This document shows positions 34,872 through 46,497 of a DNA stretch of 64,000 nucleotides, piece after piece. Below the pieces are notes generated by a model. That model made no database searches. It was not told where the DNA came from and worked only from the letters and a program-made list of their open reading frames with translations. Position numbers and translations under genes: made by a program. This stretch comes from Siphlonurus alternatus (taxonomy: Eukaryota; Arthropoda; Insecta; Ephemeroptera; Siphlonuridae), in contig OX463781.1 of NCBI GenBank assembly GCA_949825025.1, forward strand, positions 32,253,221-32,317,220, read 5' to 3'. The first letter of the stretch is position 1, and every line of letters begins with the position of its first letter.

Positions 34872-37800
34872 ATGGGCAAGGCCAAGATGACGTACTTCAA
34901 GTTTCACGGGCTGGGTGAGCCCGTGCGCTTCATGCTGGCCTTCACTGGCACGGAGTGGGACGAGCAGCTGGTCGATGTGGAAGAGTTCCCCGCCCTTAAA
35001 AACAGTAAGTCCTTCAACGAGCACGTGGTCTGTCGCGTACTCGCAAAGGAGCAAAAAATACGCACGTATATAACATAGCTTGTGTATACTGCATGATTGA
35101 AACGTTGTTATAGAGGAAGCGTTTTTAAGTGCAAATATTTAATTAGTAAATGGATTGCTTTTTTTTTTTTTTTTTGAAAATGAAATTTGCAATTAAAATT
35201 TAAAATTGTTTTTTACTTAACCTTTTAAAATTTTGTAAAGTAAACAAAAGGTCGCTTCCAATTCCTTCCAAAGCAGCTTTCAAATTGAATTTTATAATTA
35301 TGGGGGAGCTAACAAGGTATTTGGAGCCCGTAATACGACTAAAACATTTCAAAGAAATTTAATTCTATAATATATAAATTTTAGGACTAAAATTTGATTA
35401 CCATATTTCAGACTTAATCAAGCACTAAAATTCCTCGACAGCAAGTGTTTTGTAAAAATAAATTCTTAATTATATCTCCCATGCAATGCTTTCTCCACCT
35501 TTATTCTATTTGCAAGATGCTGAAGATAAAAAAATATTATGTAGTAGTATTATATTAGTAGTATAAGCAACGCTGCGCGTGGTTAGTAGTTTGATGGGTG
35601 ACCATTTTCAACAAAAACCACGTTTCGCACCCAGGGGTAAAACGTTGCGCTTTTCCACTATGTGGTTCCCCTGGCTTTGGACCATTGCACTTCCGGTTCA
35701 TTGACAAAAGCTGTAGCGTCCATCCTGGCTAAGGTTTCCACGTTTCCCTCAGCCGCAGGCAAATGCTGGGATGGATTTGCAAGGCCGTGGCTGCCCCCGT
35801 TCCAGAAGAGCCCGCGAAACGCTGAAGTTAGGTTAGTTAGGGTTTCGGAAGGTTCGGGGTTTCAAGTAGTATATAATTAGTAAATAGAAGTACCCAATAG
35901 GGTTTAATTAAAAAAAAATAAAAAAAAATATTAGTAGTATTGTAATATTATGCGCAAAATATACAAAAAAAAAATAATAAATCAACGGTTTACATAAAAA
36001 CATGTTAATAGAAATCATTGCAATTTATTGTTTGTTTTGCATGTATATAGGAAAAATTCAACATTTTAAAATGACATCAATTGATATTTTCCCCATTAAT
36101 GAGGGTGGCGAACTTGATATTTTGATATTATACTTATTATATGCTATAAAAAGGTTCCACACGTAAAAAAATAAATAATCTCAATCAATGATGCATGTTA
36201 TGTACCAATCACCGCCACAATCCTTCCTGGCTATGGGCGCACTATTTTAATCTTGAAAACTCGTGTCTAAAATCGAACCCTTAAAATGTGGTTTTTCAGT
36301 CGAGCCTTATAGATCAGCTTGTGGCAGATTTATATATTATAATAATGGCTCGATTTAAGACCGCATTTTTTAAGGTTCAATTTTAGCCACAATTTTTCAG
36401 ATTTCAAATAGTGCACCTAAATGTGGCTTTGTGAATGCCCCCTCATATGCCCATTCTTGTTCCCAGCTCTACCATTCGGCAAGCTGCCGTTGCTGGAGAT
36501 GGACGGTCAGCTAATGCACCAGTCGGCCGCCATCTTGAGGTATTTGGCACGCAAAGCAGGTGGTCTGTACGGCAAGAGTGAGATGGACGCGCTGCTGTGC
36601 GACGTGGCCTACGACACGATTTCCGACCTTCGAATGAGTGAGTATATAACATGGGGTGGTGAACCTGAAATTTTTGTAAATAGCTAGACTGGGTGCTTTT
36701 CTTACACCCTGTACCTAAAATTTCGAAACTGTTACCAGTACAGTACATCTCGATCTTTGCAGCTGCAGTTCCAGAAAATTAGGCAGAGGTGACGTTTGGG
36801 TTATCCAAAGGTGTAATGTCTCGCGAGTGGAGAGCAACGAACCCGCTGATCTGTCCTGTGTTTTGAGCCTCCTGTTATTGCTACGACCCAGCCAACTGAA
36901 GTCTTTTTCCGCCTTTTTCATTGAAGGGGTTTAAATTAACTTTGAAAAAAAAAGTATATAATTTTAAGCCTCCTCTAAAACGTTTAATGCATACTGTAAT
37001 TTTGTGTGCTCTATTCTTTGTGGCGTTGAACGATCGAGTTTACTGCGAGATTACCTTCAGCACATTCAAAATGATTTTTTTTCCATGATTGAGCAGCTAA
37101 AAGCTTTCGTTGATTTAAATTGAAAATATAATCAAATTGTGATTCTTGTTTGATCTCTTTATAAATGAAATTACGCAATTGAAATAATAAAAATGATTCG
37201 AGTTCGTTGCTAATCCAATTTCTGGTGAAATACATCAGGCTTAGCGTCAGAACATGCCTCTGTCTGGGAGCAAACCTTGATGCTACCTCGTGCAAGTTAT
37301 TGAAGGCGCCAAGTGCTGCTTCCTCGCTGCCACAATCCGATCCGTATGGCGCCCACATCGAGCCGAGAGAAACTCAAAAAGAACGCCACATAGAGAGTCG
37401 GCGTAGGAGAGCGTGTTTACGATGGAGCAGAATATATATAAAGATGAAGTCAACCAAGTTCATGTTTCAGTAATAAAAAGAACAGTTTTCGTTAATAGTC
37501 GAGTAAATTTACATTCAGGCTGCTGCAAACAAAAAGGTCTATTTTAAATGTTATCGCCGGTGGCTTGGATTATTTTTAAGTCATATTGTGCCGATGTTCC
37601 GAGCAGCTATATAGCACCAGCTGAGAGGTTTATCACTGCCGCGTTCTTTCCGCCTTTTGTCGATCCTCGGTCTGCCAATGGACGTGCATCTGATGCACAG
37701 TCGGGGAACGGTGCCTCATGAGCATCATTATATACAATTATAGCGTCGATAGCCCTTGTGGCAATTCATATAATGCAGCTTTTTGATTCGGACAAATTCA

Positions 37801-38958
37801 CTGACCAACAGGTATCAAATCATCGTTACTATAGACGGCCATCTATTCCTTTCAGATGCAAGCAGACTACAGCAAAAGCCTTAATTCATACACAGACGCG
37901 TATAGGTAAAATCCGTGGCAAAAGCACTGCTGAACCTTGCCATGTAACATTGCTGACGTGTTATCAGTTTTTTTGAGTGACAGTGATGACTTGTTGCCAG
38001 TCCTGCTGTCGTACTTCTACGAGCCACACCCCGAGTCCCAAGCTGCCAAGAAGCAGCTGGCACTCACGGAGCTCGCGCCCATGTACCTGCGCAACCTGGA
38101 GGAGTTGGTGTCCAAGAACGGAGGTCACTTCGTCGGCGGCCAGGTATAAAAGTGTCCCATATGACATAACGGTAGTGTGCAGGCCTGTCAGGAAATGCAT
38201 CACCCGCTCATTACTTTTAATAAAGCCGCCCAAATCAATATTTTTATATCTGTTCATTTTGTTTCTTCTTTAATGTATGATATAATTTAAACAATCTATT
38301 ATAGTGCAATCATTTGTAGAAAAATAGAACTAACCTATACGATTGCTAATTTATTAATTCAATTAGTAGCATACATTTTTCTGATTTTTTTTTTTTTTTT
38401 TTATTTATTGACTCACAAGATCAGTGTTGTTATATTTAAAAATCGTTAAATCGTAAATTGTAAAAATCGTTATATTTTTTCCATATAATATTCAATGCTT
38501 TACAACTGCATCACTTTGAATTTTAACCGTCTCATGAGTCTTGATCGTGATCACTCTAAAACTATTTTTCATCTTCCCCTACTAAAAGACCCTAATAGAA
38601 AGTTACGACAACCATGGTGACATTCTGTTCCCAAAAACATCAGTTTGCACTACCGTCGGTGTGGCCAAGGTAAATTTTATTTTTAAATACATCCTCATCG
38701 GAGGCAATACGTACTATAGTTATAAAGTTTATTGTAGCTTGAACCCACCGTAGGATATATTTAAAGGTGTTGATTGATTCTGCTCCGCAGCTGACGTGGG
38801 TGGACGTGGCGTTCGGCGGGCTGATCGACTACATGTCGCACATGGCAGAGCGAGACTTGGTGGCCGACAAGCCGGCGCTGCGGGCGCTGCGAGATCGCAT
38901 CCTTTCGCTACCCGCTATTCAAAAGTACATGGCTACCCGCAGGAAGTTTGTGTACTGA
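34872..38958 (+). CDS. GstS1: Sigma-class glutathione S-transferase / prostaglandin D synthase-like, four coding exons
   Basis: Coding exons are 34872-35004, 36467-36637, 38001-38143 and 38791-38958 (stop included). All have GT/AG borders with consistent phase, and together they encode 204 residues, normal for the family. This cytosolic enzyme conjugates glutathione to electrophiles such as lipid aldehydes; some relatives isomerise prostaglandin H2. The N-terminal thioredoxin-fold domain starts MGKAKMTYFKFHG with the catalytic Tyr at residue 8, and LPFGKLPLLEMDG plus HQSAAILRYLA form the glutathione-binding part. The all-helical C-domain runs from about residue 80 and includes LSYFYEPHPESQ, then GGQLTWVDVAFGGLIDYM and the end RRKFVY. 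The ATG at 34872 is preceded by a pyrimidine-rich CAG acceptor (34863-34865), implying a 5'UTR intron. Intron 1 of the coding part holds an old SINE. GSTS1 naming follows the insect sigma class. Confidence 0.92.
35566..35835 (+). mobile_element. Old 5S-derived SINE copy in a GST intron
   Basis: GCGTGGTTAGTAGTTTGATGG then GTGACC at 35578-35603 retains the 5S-like promoter segment with changes. Parts of the SINE body follow (CACCCAGGGGTAAA, CCCCTGGCTTTGGAC, CATCCTGGCTAAGG, CAAATGCTGGGA). It is much more diverged than the copies at 46.1 and 56.1 kb and lacks a clear 3' tail. Confidence 0.65.
37011..37960. other. GST intron 2 sequence, no second gene supported
   Basis: A 115-codon frame on the minus strand (37011-37358) was examined. 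It shows no known motif or splice context. The remainder up to the exon at 38001 holds nothing recognisable. Confidence 0.4.
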
Positions 38959-39112
38959 ACCACATTTAACCCCTGGATCTCTTCTCTCTTTTACCAACCC
39001 TTTCGCCCCTGCTTCTCTTTACTGAGTCCTTCATCCCTATATATACGATCTAGAGTGAAGCGCATGCACAACTGCTTTACACACAAAAAGAGTTCTCTGT
39101 ATTTGACGTATC

Positions 39113-39118
39113 AATAAA
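39113..39118 (+). promoter_or_regulatory. Polyadenylation signal of the GST gene
   Basis: AATAAA lies 155 bp after the GST stop codon and is followed within 25 bp by a T-rich stretch, the usual arrangement for an animal cleavage site. Confidence 0.65.
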
Positions 39119-39477
39119 TTCAACTTTTGTTTGATTTTTTTTTTATTATTATTATTTCCCTGTATTGATTTCATGATTTGCAAAGGTGCTATGACAAATA
39201 TTACAGTATATTTATATCTCATCTCTCTTATCTTATCTCTCAGTTAAATAAAAGTAATTTACTTTATATATCATTAAATATAATAATTATAGAATAGAAT
39301 AATTTCTTTATTATAGGCGATGTTTGGCTCAGATTGAGCCATTCTTACACATAATAGCCTCTATACAGATACGCACATAACAAATATATTAATGGAATAA
39401 ATAATGTATTTTCTTCTTACTCTTGCTTCATATGGTATTCTCGAACGAAATGACCGATGGCGGCGCTGTCTGCAGAG

Positions 39478-39534
39478 TGATGACGTCACAAAATGGCGGA
39501 CGTAATGCGGCTCGAAAGAAATATGGAGTATGAA
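39478..39534 (+). promoter_or_regulatory. CRE plus YY1-like motif with a short open frame; possible start of another gene
   Basis: TGACGTCA (39481-39488) is followed by AAAATGGCGGACG, a YY1-type promoter motif. The embedded ATG (39493) opens MADVMRLERNMEYEKQ, ending at AAGCAG followed by GTTAAT, a weak donor. Just upstream is GATGGCGGCGCTGTC. This looks like a TATA-less promoter or first exon, but no downstream exon was found. Confidence 0.25.
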
Positions 39535-39852
39535 AAGCAGGTTAATAATTTGATAATGTGCGATTAGAAGCTTACATACAAACGTAAAATTTGACGCACC
39601 AGCTGTCAAATTAAATTCAGGGGCTTTACAATATTATTGGAGCCAATCGCACCCCTTTCAGGGGTGTTTTTTTTTTCCCCATAGGAAATATACGAAAAGT
39701 TTTTCCAATGAATATGACCGAGATGTAACAATTTGAAAATTTATTAGAATTTTATGGAGAAAATTTCATACAATAGGTAATTAATTTACACCTCTGAAAT
39801 AATTAATTAATACAGATTCATTACCACACCCCCGTGGCACCACCTCTACCAC

Positions 39853-42175
39853 GCACACCCCTAGAGTGCTACCCGGCCGTACCCCGTTATTCAGACCTAT
39901 TAGTATTTTCCACTTTTTTTAATAAACGAGCTAAAATTGTAAAACTTAATTTTCAAGGGGTTATCAACCCTCCTGAACCAAGAAATAATTTAAGATTTTC
40001 TCCCCGACGCACCCTTGAGTGTTAGATAACTACCCTTAAAACCCATTTTCCTTAAAAATTGTGCTAAAATTATGAAATTAATTTTCAAGGGGTAATCGAC
40101 CCTCCTAAACTAGGAAATAATTTTAGATTTTCTCCCCGACGCACCCCTGAGGGTAGAGAACTACCCCTAAACTCCACTTTCCTTCAAAATTGTGCTAAAA
40201 TTATGAAATTTATTTTCAAGGGGTAATCGACCTTACTGAAGTCGGAAATAATTTTAAATTTTCTCCCTGATGCACCCCTGAGGGTGGAGACCTACCCCTA
40301 AAATCCACTTTCCTTAAAAATTGTGTTAAAATTATGAAATTAATTTTCAAGAGGTAATTGACCCTCCTGAACTCGGAAATAATTTTAAATTTTCTCCCCG
40401 ACGCACCCCTGAGGGTGGAGAACTACCCCGAAAATCCACTTTCCTTAAATATTGTGCTAAAATTATGAAATTAATTTTCAAGGGGCAATCGACCCTACTG
40501 AAGTCGGAAATAATTTTAAATTTTCTCCCTGACGCACACCAGAGGGTGGAGACCTACCCCTAAAATCCACTTTCCTTAAAAATTGTGTTAAAATTATGAA
40601 ATTAATTTTCAAGAGGTAATTGACCCTCCTGAACTCGAAAATAATTTTAAATTTTCTTCCCGACGCACCCCTGAGGGTGGAAAACTACCCCGAAAATCAA
40701 TTTTCCTTAAAAATATGCTAGAATTATGATATTAATTTTCAAGGGGTAATCGACCCTACTGAAGTCGGAAATAATTTTAGATTTTCTCTCCGACGCAACC
40801 CTGAGGGTAAACGGCTACCCACCATATCCTTCTTTCTTAATAATCGAGTTGAAATTGTGAATTAAATTTTTTTCGGGATTTATCGTAATTTTTCATAGAA
40901 AAAAAATATATCAGACTCGCCTCTTTACTTGCAGTATGATGATGGATGTCCACCGTTATAATAATTACATGGCGTGAAGGCTCATGTTGTGGTCTGCACA
41001 ATGAGGCTATGTGTGACATTAATTAACAACTGAAGTGTGACCATCAATTCCACATAACTTCTATCACTTTCAGCTCGTCAATGGTCTCAAATCTCTTTCT
41101 GAAGCAAATGGTTTACAAGAAGAGATTTGAGACCAATTGACGAACAGAAAGTGGAGATAAGACGTTGCATGGAATTGGTCACAACTCAGATGTTAGAGGC
41201 CATGCACCTACACACATAGCCTCGTTGAGCGGACCAACATGTGCCATCACGCCAATTAACGGTGCTGAACACATTGAGTGAAACCATCATCATACTGCAA
41301 GTGAAGAAGTGAGTCTGGGATACTTTTTCTCTGAAAAATTTCGATAAATCCCGAATAAAAATTTAATTCACAATTTCAACTCGATTATTAAGAAAGAAGG
41401 ATATGGTGGGTAGCCGTTGACCCTCAGGGTTGCGTCGGGGAAAACGTCTAAATTTATTTCTGAGTTTCAGAGGGGTTAATAAACACTTGAAAATTTAATT
41501 TTTTTATATTAGCACAATTTTTAAGGAAAATGGATTTTAGGGGTAGTTCTCCACCCTCAGGGGTGCGTCGGGGAGAAAATCTAAAATTATTTCCAAGTTC
41601 AGGAAGGTCGATTACCCCTTGAAAATTAATTTCATAATTTTAGCACAATTTTAAGGAAAATTGATTTTTGGGGTAGTTTTCCACCCTCAGGGGTGCGTCG
41701 GGAAGAAAATTTAAAATTATTTTCGAGTTCAGGAGGGTCAATTACCTCTTGAAAATTAATTTCATAATTTTAACACAATTTTTAAGGAAAGTGGATTTTA
41801 GGGGTAGGTCTCCACCCTCTGGTGTGAGTCAGGGAGAAAATTTAAAATTATTTCCGACTTCAGTAGGGTCGATTACCCCTAGAAAATTAATTTCATAATT
41901 TTAGCACAATTTTTAAGGAAGATTGTTTTTTGGGGTAGTTCTCCACCCTCAGGGGTGCATCGGGGAGAAAATCTTAAATTATTTCCGAGTTCAGGAAGGT
42001 CGATTACCCCTTGAAAATTAATTTCGTAATTTTAGCACAATTTTTAAGGAAAATTGTTTTTCGGGGTAGTTCTCCACCCTCAGGGGTGCGTCGGGGAGAA
42101 AATCTAAAATATTTCCAAGTTTTTAGGAGGGTCGATTACACCTTGAAAATTAATTTCATAATTTTATCCCAATCA
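39853..42175. repeat. Palindromic satellite: 131-bp tandem repeats in two opposed arms
   Basis: On the left arm, GCACCCCTGAGGGT-type landmarks recur at 40009, 40141, 40272, 40403, 40534, 40665 and 40795, a period of 130-132 bp; a divergent first unit is at 39853. The right arm (about 41400-42175) has the same repeat inverted. A unique stretch of about 560 bp that is itself palindromic (axis near 41112) joins them. Units alternate in type (GGAGACCTACCCCTAAAATCC versus GGAGAACTACCCCGAAAATC), giving a 262-bp dimer. The diagnostic CACACCAGAGGGT unit is third from the axis on the left and fourth on the right, so the arms differ by one unit. No coding capacity. Confidence 0.9.
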
Positions 42176-43352
42176 GTAAGAAAAATTAACAATTATTTAA
42201 TATCATATGGATCGACATATACATATTATATGATATTATGCATATATACCACGCGCCGGGCGCAAGACTCTATTTAAAGCAAATGACACGGTGTATGGTC
42301 ACATTTATCTGTTATTTTATTTATTAAGACTAATATTTAACTTTATTATGATAATTAAAAATTTGCAAGTGGATAATATTATATAATCACGTAAATTAAC
42401 TCAGGAATGGTATGTTGTTCCTATACTGTTATGAACAGCTAGCCGCATTCTAGTAGTTCACACTTTTGGCCGCTAGAGGGCTGAATTTGGTTGCGTTCGC
42501 GAATATACAATCATAATATAATTATTATATTATATCATAAAAAGCTACGCAGATTGATATTAATTATTTTATATTACGGATAGTAGATTTTAAAGCATTA
42601 AAATTACACGCCACGACTTTGCTGGCAAATTTCGACTCTTTTGTGCGAAAAGTGAGAACACGTTTCATTCCTCTCTAAGAGCTTCTTTCTCGAGGTGTTT
42701 TCTCGAGCAAATCGTGCATAGCGTGATTTCACTTTAGCTGCATGCACAATTTATTACAACAATAACGATAAGTGTTGCTGGCAACTCCGCCTGGAAGTTA
42801 GGCCACGGCGAGCGGAACTCATGGAGCCTTGCAGATGGCCGCATTAAATTTAACAGCAGTATGCAATACAGTCAGAGCAAATGTGAGACGGCAGTAGCTC
42901 GCTCAGCGAAAGTGGTTGGTGCGCTATCGGCGTCAAATAGCAAACGGCAGACATGCAGTCGCTGCCAGCGGTGGCTCCACAACACTTTGCTTAATTGATG
43001 GGCAAATAACTTTAATTTAAATAACAATGCCATGGGGGGTAACGAAGTTCTTAATTTATACTTGAATGCTCGATTGTGAATATAATTTATATTTTAATTA
43101 GAATTTCTCACAGCTAATTTTCCTTGTTAAAATAATTAGATACAATCGCAGAGGTTGCATTACAGCTAGAGCGGCCAACCTTCTGTACGTTAATTTATTG
43201 TCTTATATTGTCCCTCCGTCACGGACGCGAGCCCTCAAGTAAGAGCAATAAGAGGTGATATTATTATATTGCATGGGATATGAATGATGAAATGCCCCAC
43301 GTCAAGATTGCGGAAGAAATCATGCCTTAACTCTGTTATTACTGTTGTATTA
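42176..43352. other. Intergenic DNA, nothing recognised
   Basis: A GC-richer patch at 42770-42985 lacks an open frame. No repeat or element boundary was seen. Confidence 0.45.
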
Positions 43353-45124
43353 TTCAAAATTCAAAAATTCAAAATGTTTTATTAATCCATTCTCTCCTAC
43401 AATCAAAACATCACAGTAGACTTTTGTTGAGGTTAATAGGACACGTCACAATTAACAATAGTTATTCAAGTTAACATGCAGAAATAAAATCATGGTCCAT
43501 ATAGCTCTTGACGCTATAGAAACACTTATCCAATAACAAATTTTTAACACTCAAATGAAAATTATTGAGGTTGTCTATACACTTTATGTCACTTGGTAGC
43601 TTATTATAGAGACTTAAACATTTCAGAAATGGCCCATGTTTATACATGTCCAGTCTACACCAAATTGGGGTTATCACCTTATTAACCTTCCTTGTATTAT
43701 ATTGATAATTCACTTCATGTTGTCTAAACTGCGACATATTTTTTTTTTTACATAGAATACACATCACTCACTAATAAAGATACAAGATACATGGGAGAGA
43801 TAAAATTGCATGTTTTTTAAACAGAGGTACACATGAAGCTCTTTTCTTAACAAAACACATTAGTCTAATCACTTTTTTTTGTAATGTAAATAATCTATGA
43901 AAATCCACAGAATCCCCCCAGCATATGATACCATATTTAATAATTGAGAAGAAATTTGCGTAATAAAGAACCTTTAAGCAATCAAGTTCCATATCGTGTC
44001 TTAATTCACCGATTGCAAAAATCACAGATGCCAATTTATTACAAATATAATCTATATGATTAACCCATCGCAAATTGTTATCAATATATATTCCCAAGAA
44101 TTTTGTTTGTTCACTTAATGAAATGGTTTGCATATCTACTGAAATGGATTCTATGGTTGAATTTTTATTTTTTATATTTTGAAATTGCAATATTTCAGTT
44201 TTTTTAACATTTAGTACTAGTCCAATATTATTCAAATATTCTTTAACTTTAATAAATGTATTTATAATATTTTCAGAGAGTTGTACATTATTGTTCCCCG
44301 TAATTTTCATATTTGAGTCGTCCGCATATTGAACAAAAAGAGTATCATCTACTTCTATTAAGGGTAGCTCATTAGTATATAATAAGAAGAGTACGGGAGA
44401 AATGCAACTCCCCTGCGGTAAACCAAATTTAAGGGTAGTTTGTTGTGAATAGTACTTAGAGCTAGTTGCAGATGTTATTTCAACTCTTTGTGTTCTATTA
44501 TTTAGGAACGACATAATCCAGTCTAAACAATTTCCTCTAATTCCATACATATTTAATTTATTACACAAAATTTTATGATCCACCATATCGAAAGCCTTCG
44601 ACAAGTCTAGAAACACTCCAGCAGTTTTTTGTTTATTATCAATGCTATCAATGATACTGTCTATTAAATGAAACATTGCAGTCTCTGTAGACTTTTTTTT
44701 ACGGAAGCCGTGTTGAGATGGGGATATTATCTCCTGTCTCTCCAAAAAAACCAATAGTTTACTTAAAAAAGCCTGTTCAAATATTTTAGAAAATACCGAG
44801 AGTAGGCTTATAGGCCTAAAATTTGACACCATATTTTTTGGTCCTTTTTTATGTACCGGTTTAACTATTGCATTCCTTAGTACAGACGGAAACTCACCAC
44901 ATTCAAACGACTTATTTATTATTTCTGTGAGAACAGTATTTATTTCTTCAGCACAAGATTTTAACACAAAATTAGAAATGTTATCGAAACCATGGGAGTG
45001 CTTATTTTTAACTTATTAATAATTTTAAACACCTGTAGCCTAGAGAGTGGGGATAAAAACATTGAGTTCTCAATTACTTTTGTGTTCTTAAATATATTGA
45101 AATTAGGATCAGGTGGACCAATGT
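43353..45124 (-). mobile_element. 5'-truncated non-LTR retrotransposon with reverse transcriptase (broken)
   Basis: The minus strand encodes the reverse transcriptase part of a LINE ORF2. It begins inside the polymerase linker (GPPDPNFNIFKNTKV) and runs through HGFDNISNFVLKSC, AIVKPVHKKGP, FRPISLLSVFSKIFE, QHGFRKKKST, FLDLSKAFDMVDH, GLPQGSCISPVLFLLYTNEL and the catalytic FVQYADDSN (YADD at 44329-44318), to a thumb/C-terminal region ending LYNKLPSDIK and FYSVKSYMDHDF. Frameshifts at about 44991 and about 43770-43800 break the frame, so this copy is dead. The 3' end carries a TTGAAT-type repeat tail (43353-43375). Motif order and tail suggest the jockey/CR1 group; the exact clade is not settled. 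The endonuclease domain is absent because of 5' truncation. Confidence 0.9.
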
Positions 45125-45224
45125 CTTGTTGTTGTTGTTGTTTTTATATTATTCGAATCCTCAAAATATGTGTCATATTAAACACTATATTTTTTTACGT
45201 TATTTTTTATAACTACATGCAGAA

Positions 45225-45650
45225 TATATTTAAATAAGTTCTCTATTTGCAGCGAAAAATATGTAGCATATATTATTTTAAAAAACTTGAATATTTTAAT
45301 GTACCAAAAAATTACAATTACCAGACCAGAAATAAAAATTCTATAATAACTCCATCAATTTGCAGGCTAGAACTTTGTAATAAAGGACCCCTCGCAATGT
45401 GTATTAGATTGTATAATAAGTTACCACTTTGTGTAAAAGAAATTTCAAATTACAGAGATTTTAAAAATTCTGTGAAACTATTACTTAATGATTGTGTTTT
45501 TTACAGTGTTAGTTCTTATTTACAGTTTAAGTTCTAATAAACAAGTTTTTTGACGTGTCTAACCTTCATATTCAAAGTGCTGCATTATCAATGTTTGTAT
45601 TTGTATATGTGGAATTTGACGAATAACCCATTTGAATTTGAATTTGAATA
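45225..45650 (+). mobile_element. 3' end of a second, related non-LTR retrotransposon
   Basis: A plus-strand frame (45247-45537) encodes the LINE C-terminal region: NYNYQTRNKNSIITPSICRL, then IRLYNKLPLCVKEI and FYSVSSYLQF. It is homologous to, but clearly diverged from, the same region of the minus-strand copy at 43471-43767. It ends with a TTGAATTTGAATTTGAATA tail (45631-45649). It is strongly 5'-truncated. Confidence 0.8.
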
Positions 45651-46056
45651 TTCTCAGGTGGAGAACCGAAATTGGAAGAATTAACTAGTATAATAATTAA
45701 TATACAATGTTATATTCTTATATAAAATGTATGGTCTTCCGCAAAAATGAAATAATGTAAATGGCATTAGTAGTTTTTTTTTCTATATTATGAATTGACG
45801 TGTGTGGTTAATTTTTTTACGTTTCATTCCTTTGATTTACACGCAATCCAGGCAACATTATCCCGCGATGGTTTCATAATTTACAAATAGAATTAAACTA
45901 AATATTTCATTATTATTATATCATGTAGTTAGAAACAATATTGCTCTTTACAAAATATTATTGGATAAATTTCACTGTGTTAGAAGGTTGCATGAAAAAT
46001 AAGGCCATTTTGTTTTAAATCCCGACTCCATAATAAAGCCAAATTTATTATTATTA

Positions 46057-46462
46057 TTTTTTTTTTACAAGGATACACCCCTAAGAGCTTACAGCTCGCG
46101 GCGGGGTACTGGGTAGGGATAAGGTAGGGAACGGATAGTGGCCACGGCCTGCATGCTTACGCGTCCCAGCATTCGCTGAGGTGAGACTGAGGGAACCGTG
46201 GAAAACCTCAGTCAGGACGGACACCTCTGCTTTTTCTCAATGGACCAAAGCAATGTCCAAAGCAATGTCCAAAGCAATGTCCAAAGCCTGGGGAGCCACA
46301 CACAAGTGCATCACTGCACTGGGTGGAAAGCGAGATGAATTTACCCCAGGGAGGGAGCAGCGTATTTTTTACTTGAAACGGTCACCCATCCAAGTACTAA
46401 CCACGCTCGACGTAGCCTGACTTCGGTGATCTAACAAGAACCGGTCAATGCACTGCGCCACG
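46057..46462 (-). mobile_element. 5S rRNA-derived SINE, nearly intact, with a local triplication
   Basis: Read on the minus strand, the head has CACCGAAGTCAGGCTACGTC and GTGGTTAGTACTTGGATGG then GTGACCG, which is 5S rRNA from the central loops through the C box of the pol III internal promoter. A unique body follows, ending in GAGCTGTAAGCTCTTAGGGG, TGTATCCTTG and an A tail (T run on plus, 46057-46066). AAAGCAATGTCC is present three times in tandem at about 46255-46290, where the 56.1-kb copy has one. An 81-codon frame inside is a by-product of the SINE sequence. Confidence 0.9.
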
Positions 46463-46497
46463 TCATAATAATATCAATAATATTGATATTATTATGA
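46463..46497. repeat. 35-bp AT-rich palindrome abutting the SINE head
   Basis: TCATAATAATATCAAT, three bases, then ATTGATATTATTATGA: perfect 16-bp arms. It begins at the first base after the SINE 5' end. Confidence 0.85.

Noticed and set aside
37011..37358. 115-codon minus-strand frame inside a GST intron
   Set aside because: No known motif; flanks and codon use do not support an exon.
39853..42175. Regular repeats that might suggest a CRISPR-like array
   Set aside because: The unit is 131 bp without spacers, in a eukaryotic genome, and inverted halfway; it is satellite DNA.
46181..46420. 79-codon frame shared with 56226-56441 and, in inverse, 26236-26538
   Set aside because: Conserved only because all three are copies of the 5S-derived SINE.
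46057..46462. Genuine 5S rRNA gene
   Set aside because: Only part of 5S is present, fused to a unique body and an A-rich tail, and repeated in dispersed copies: a SINE, not an rRNA gene.
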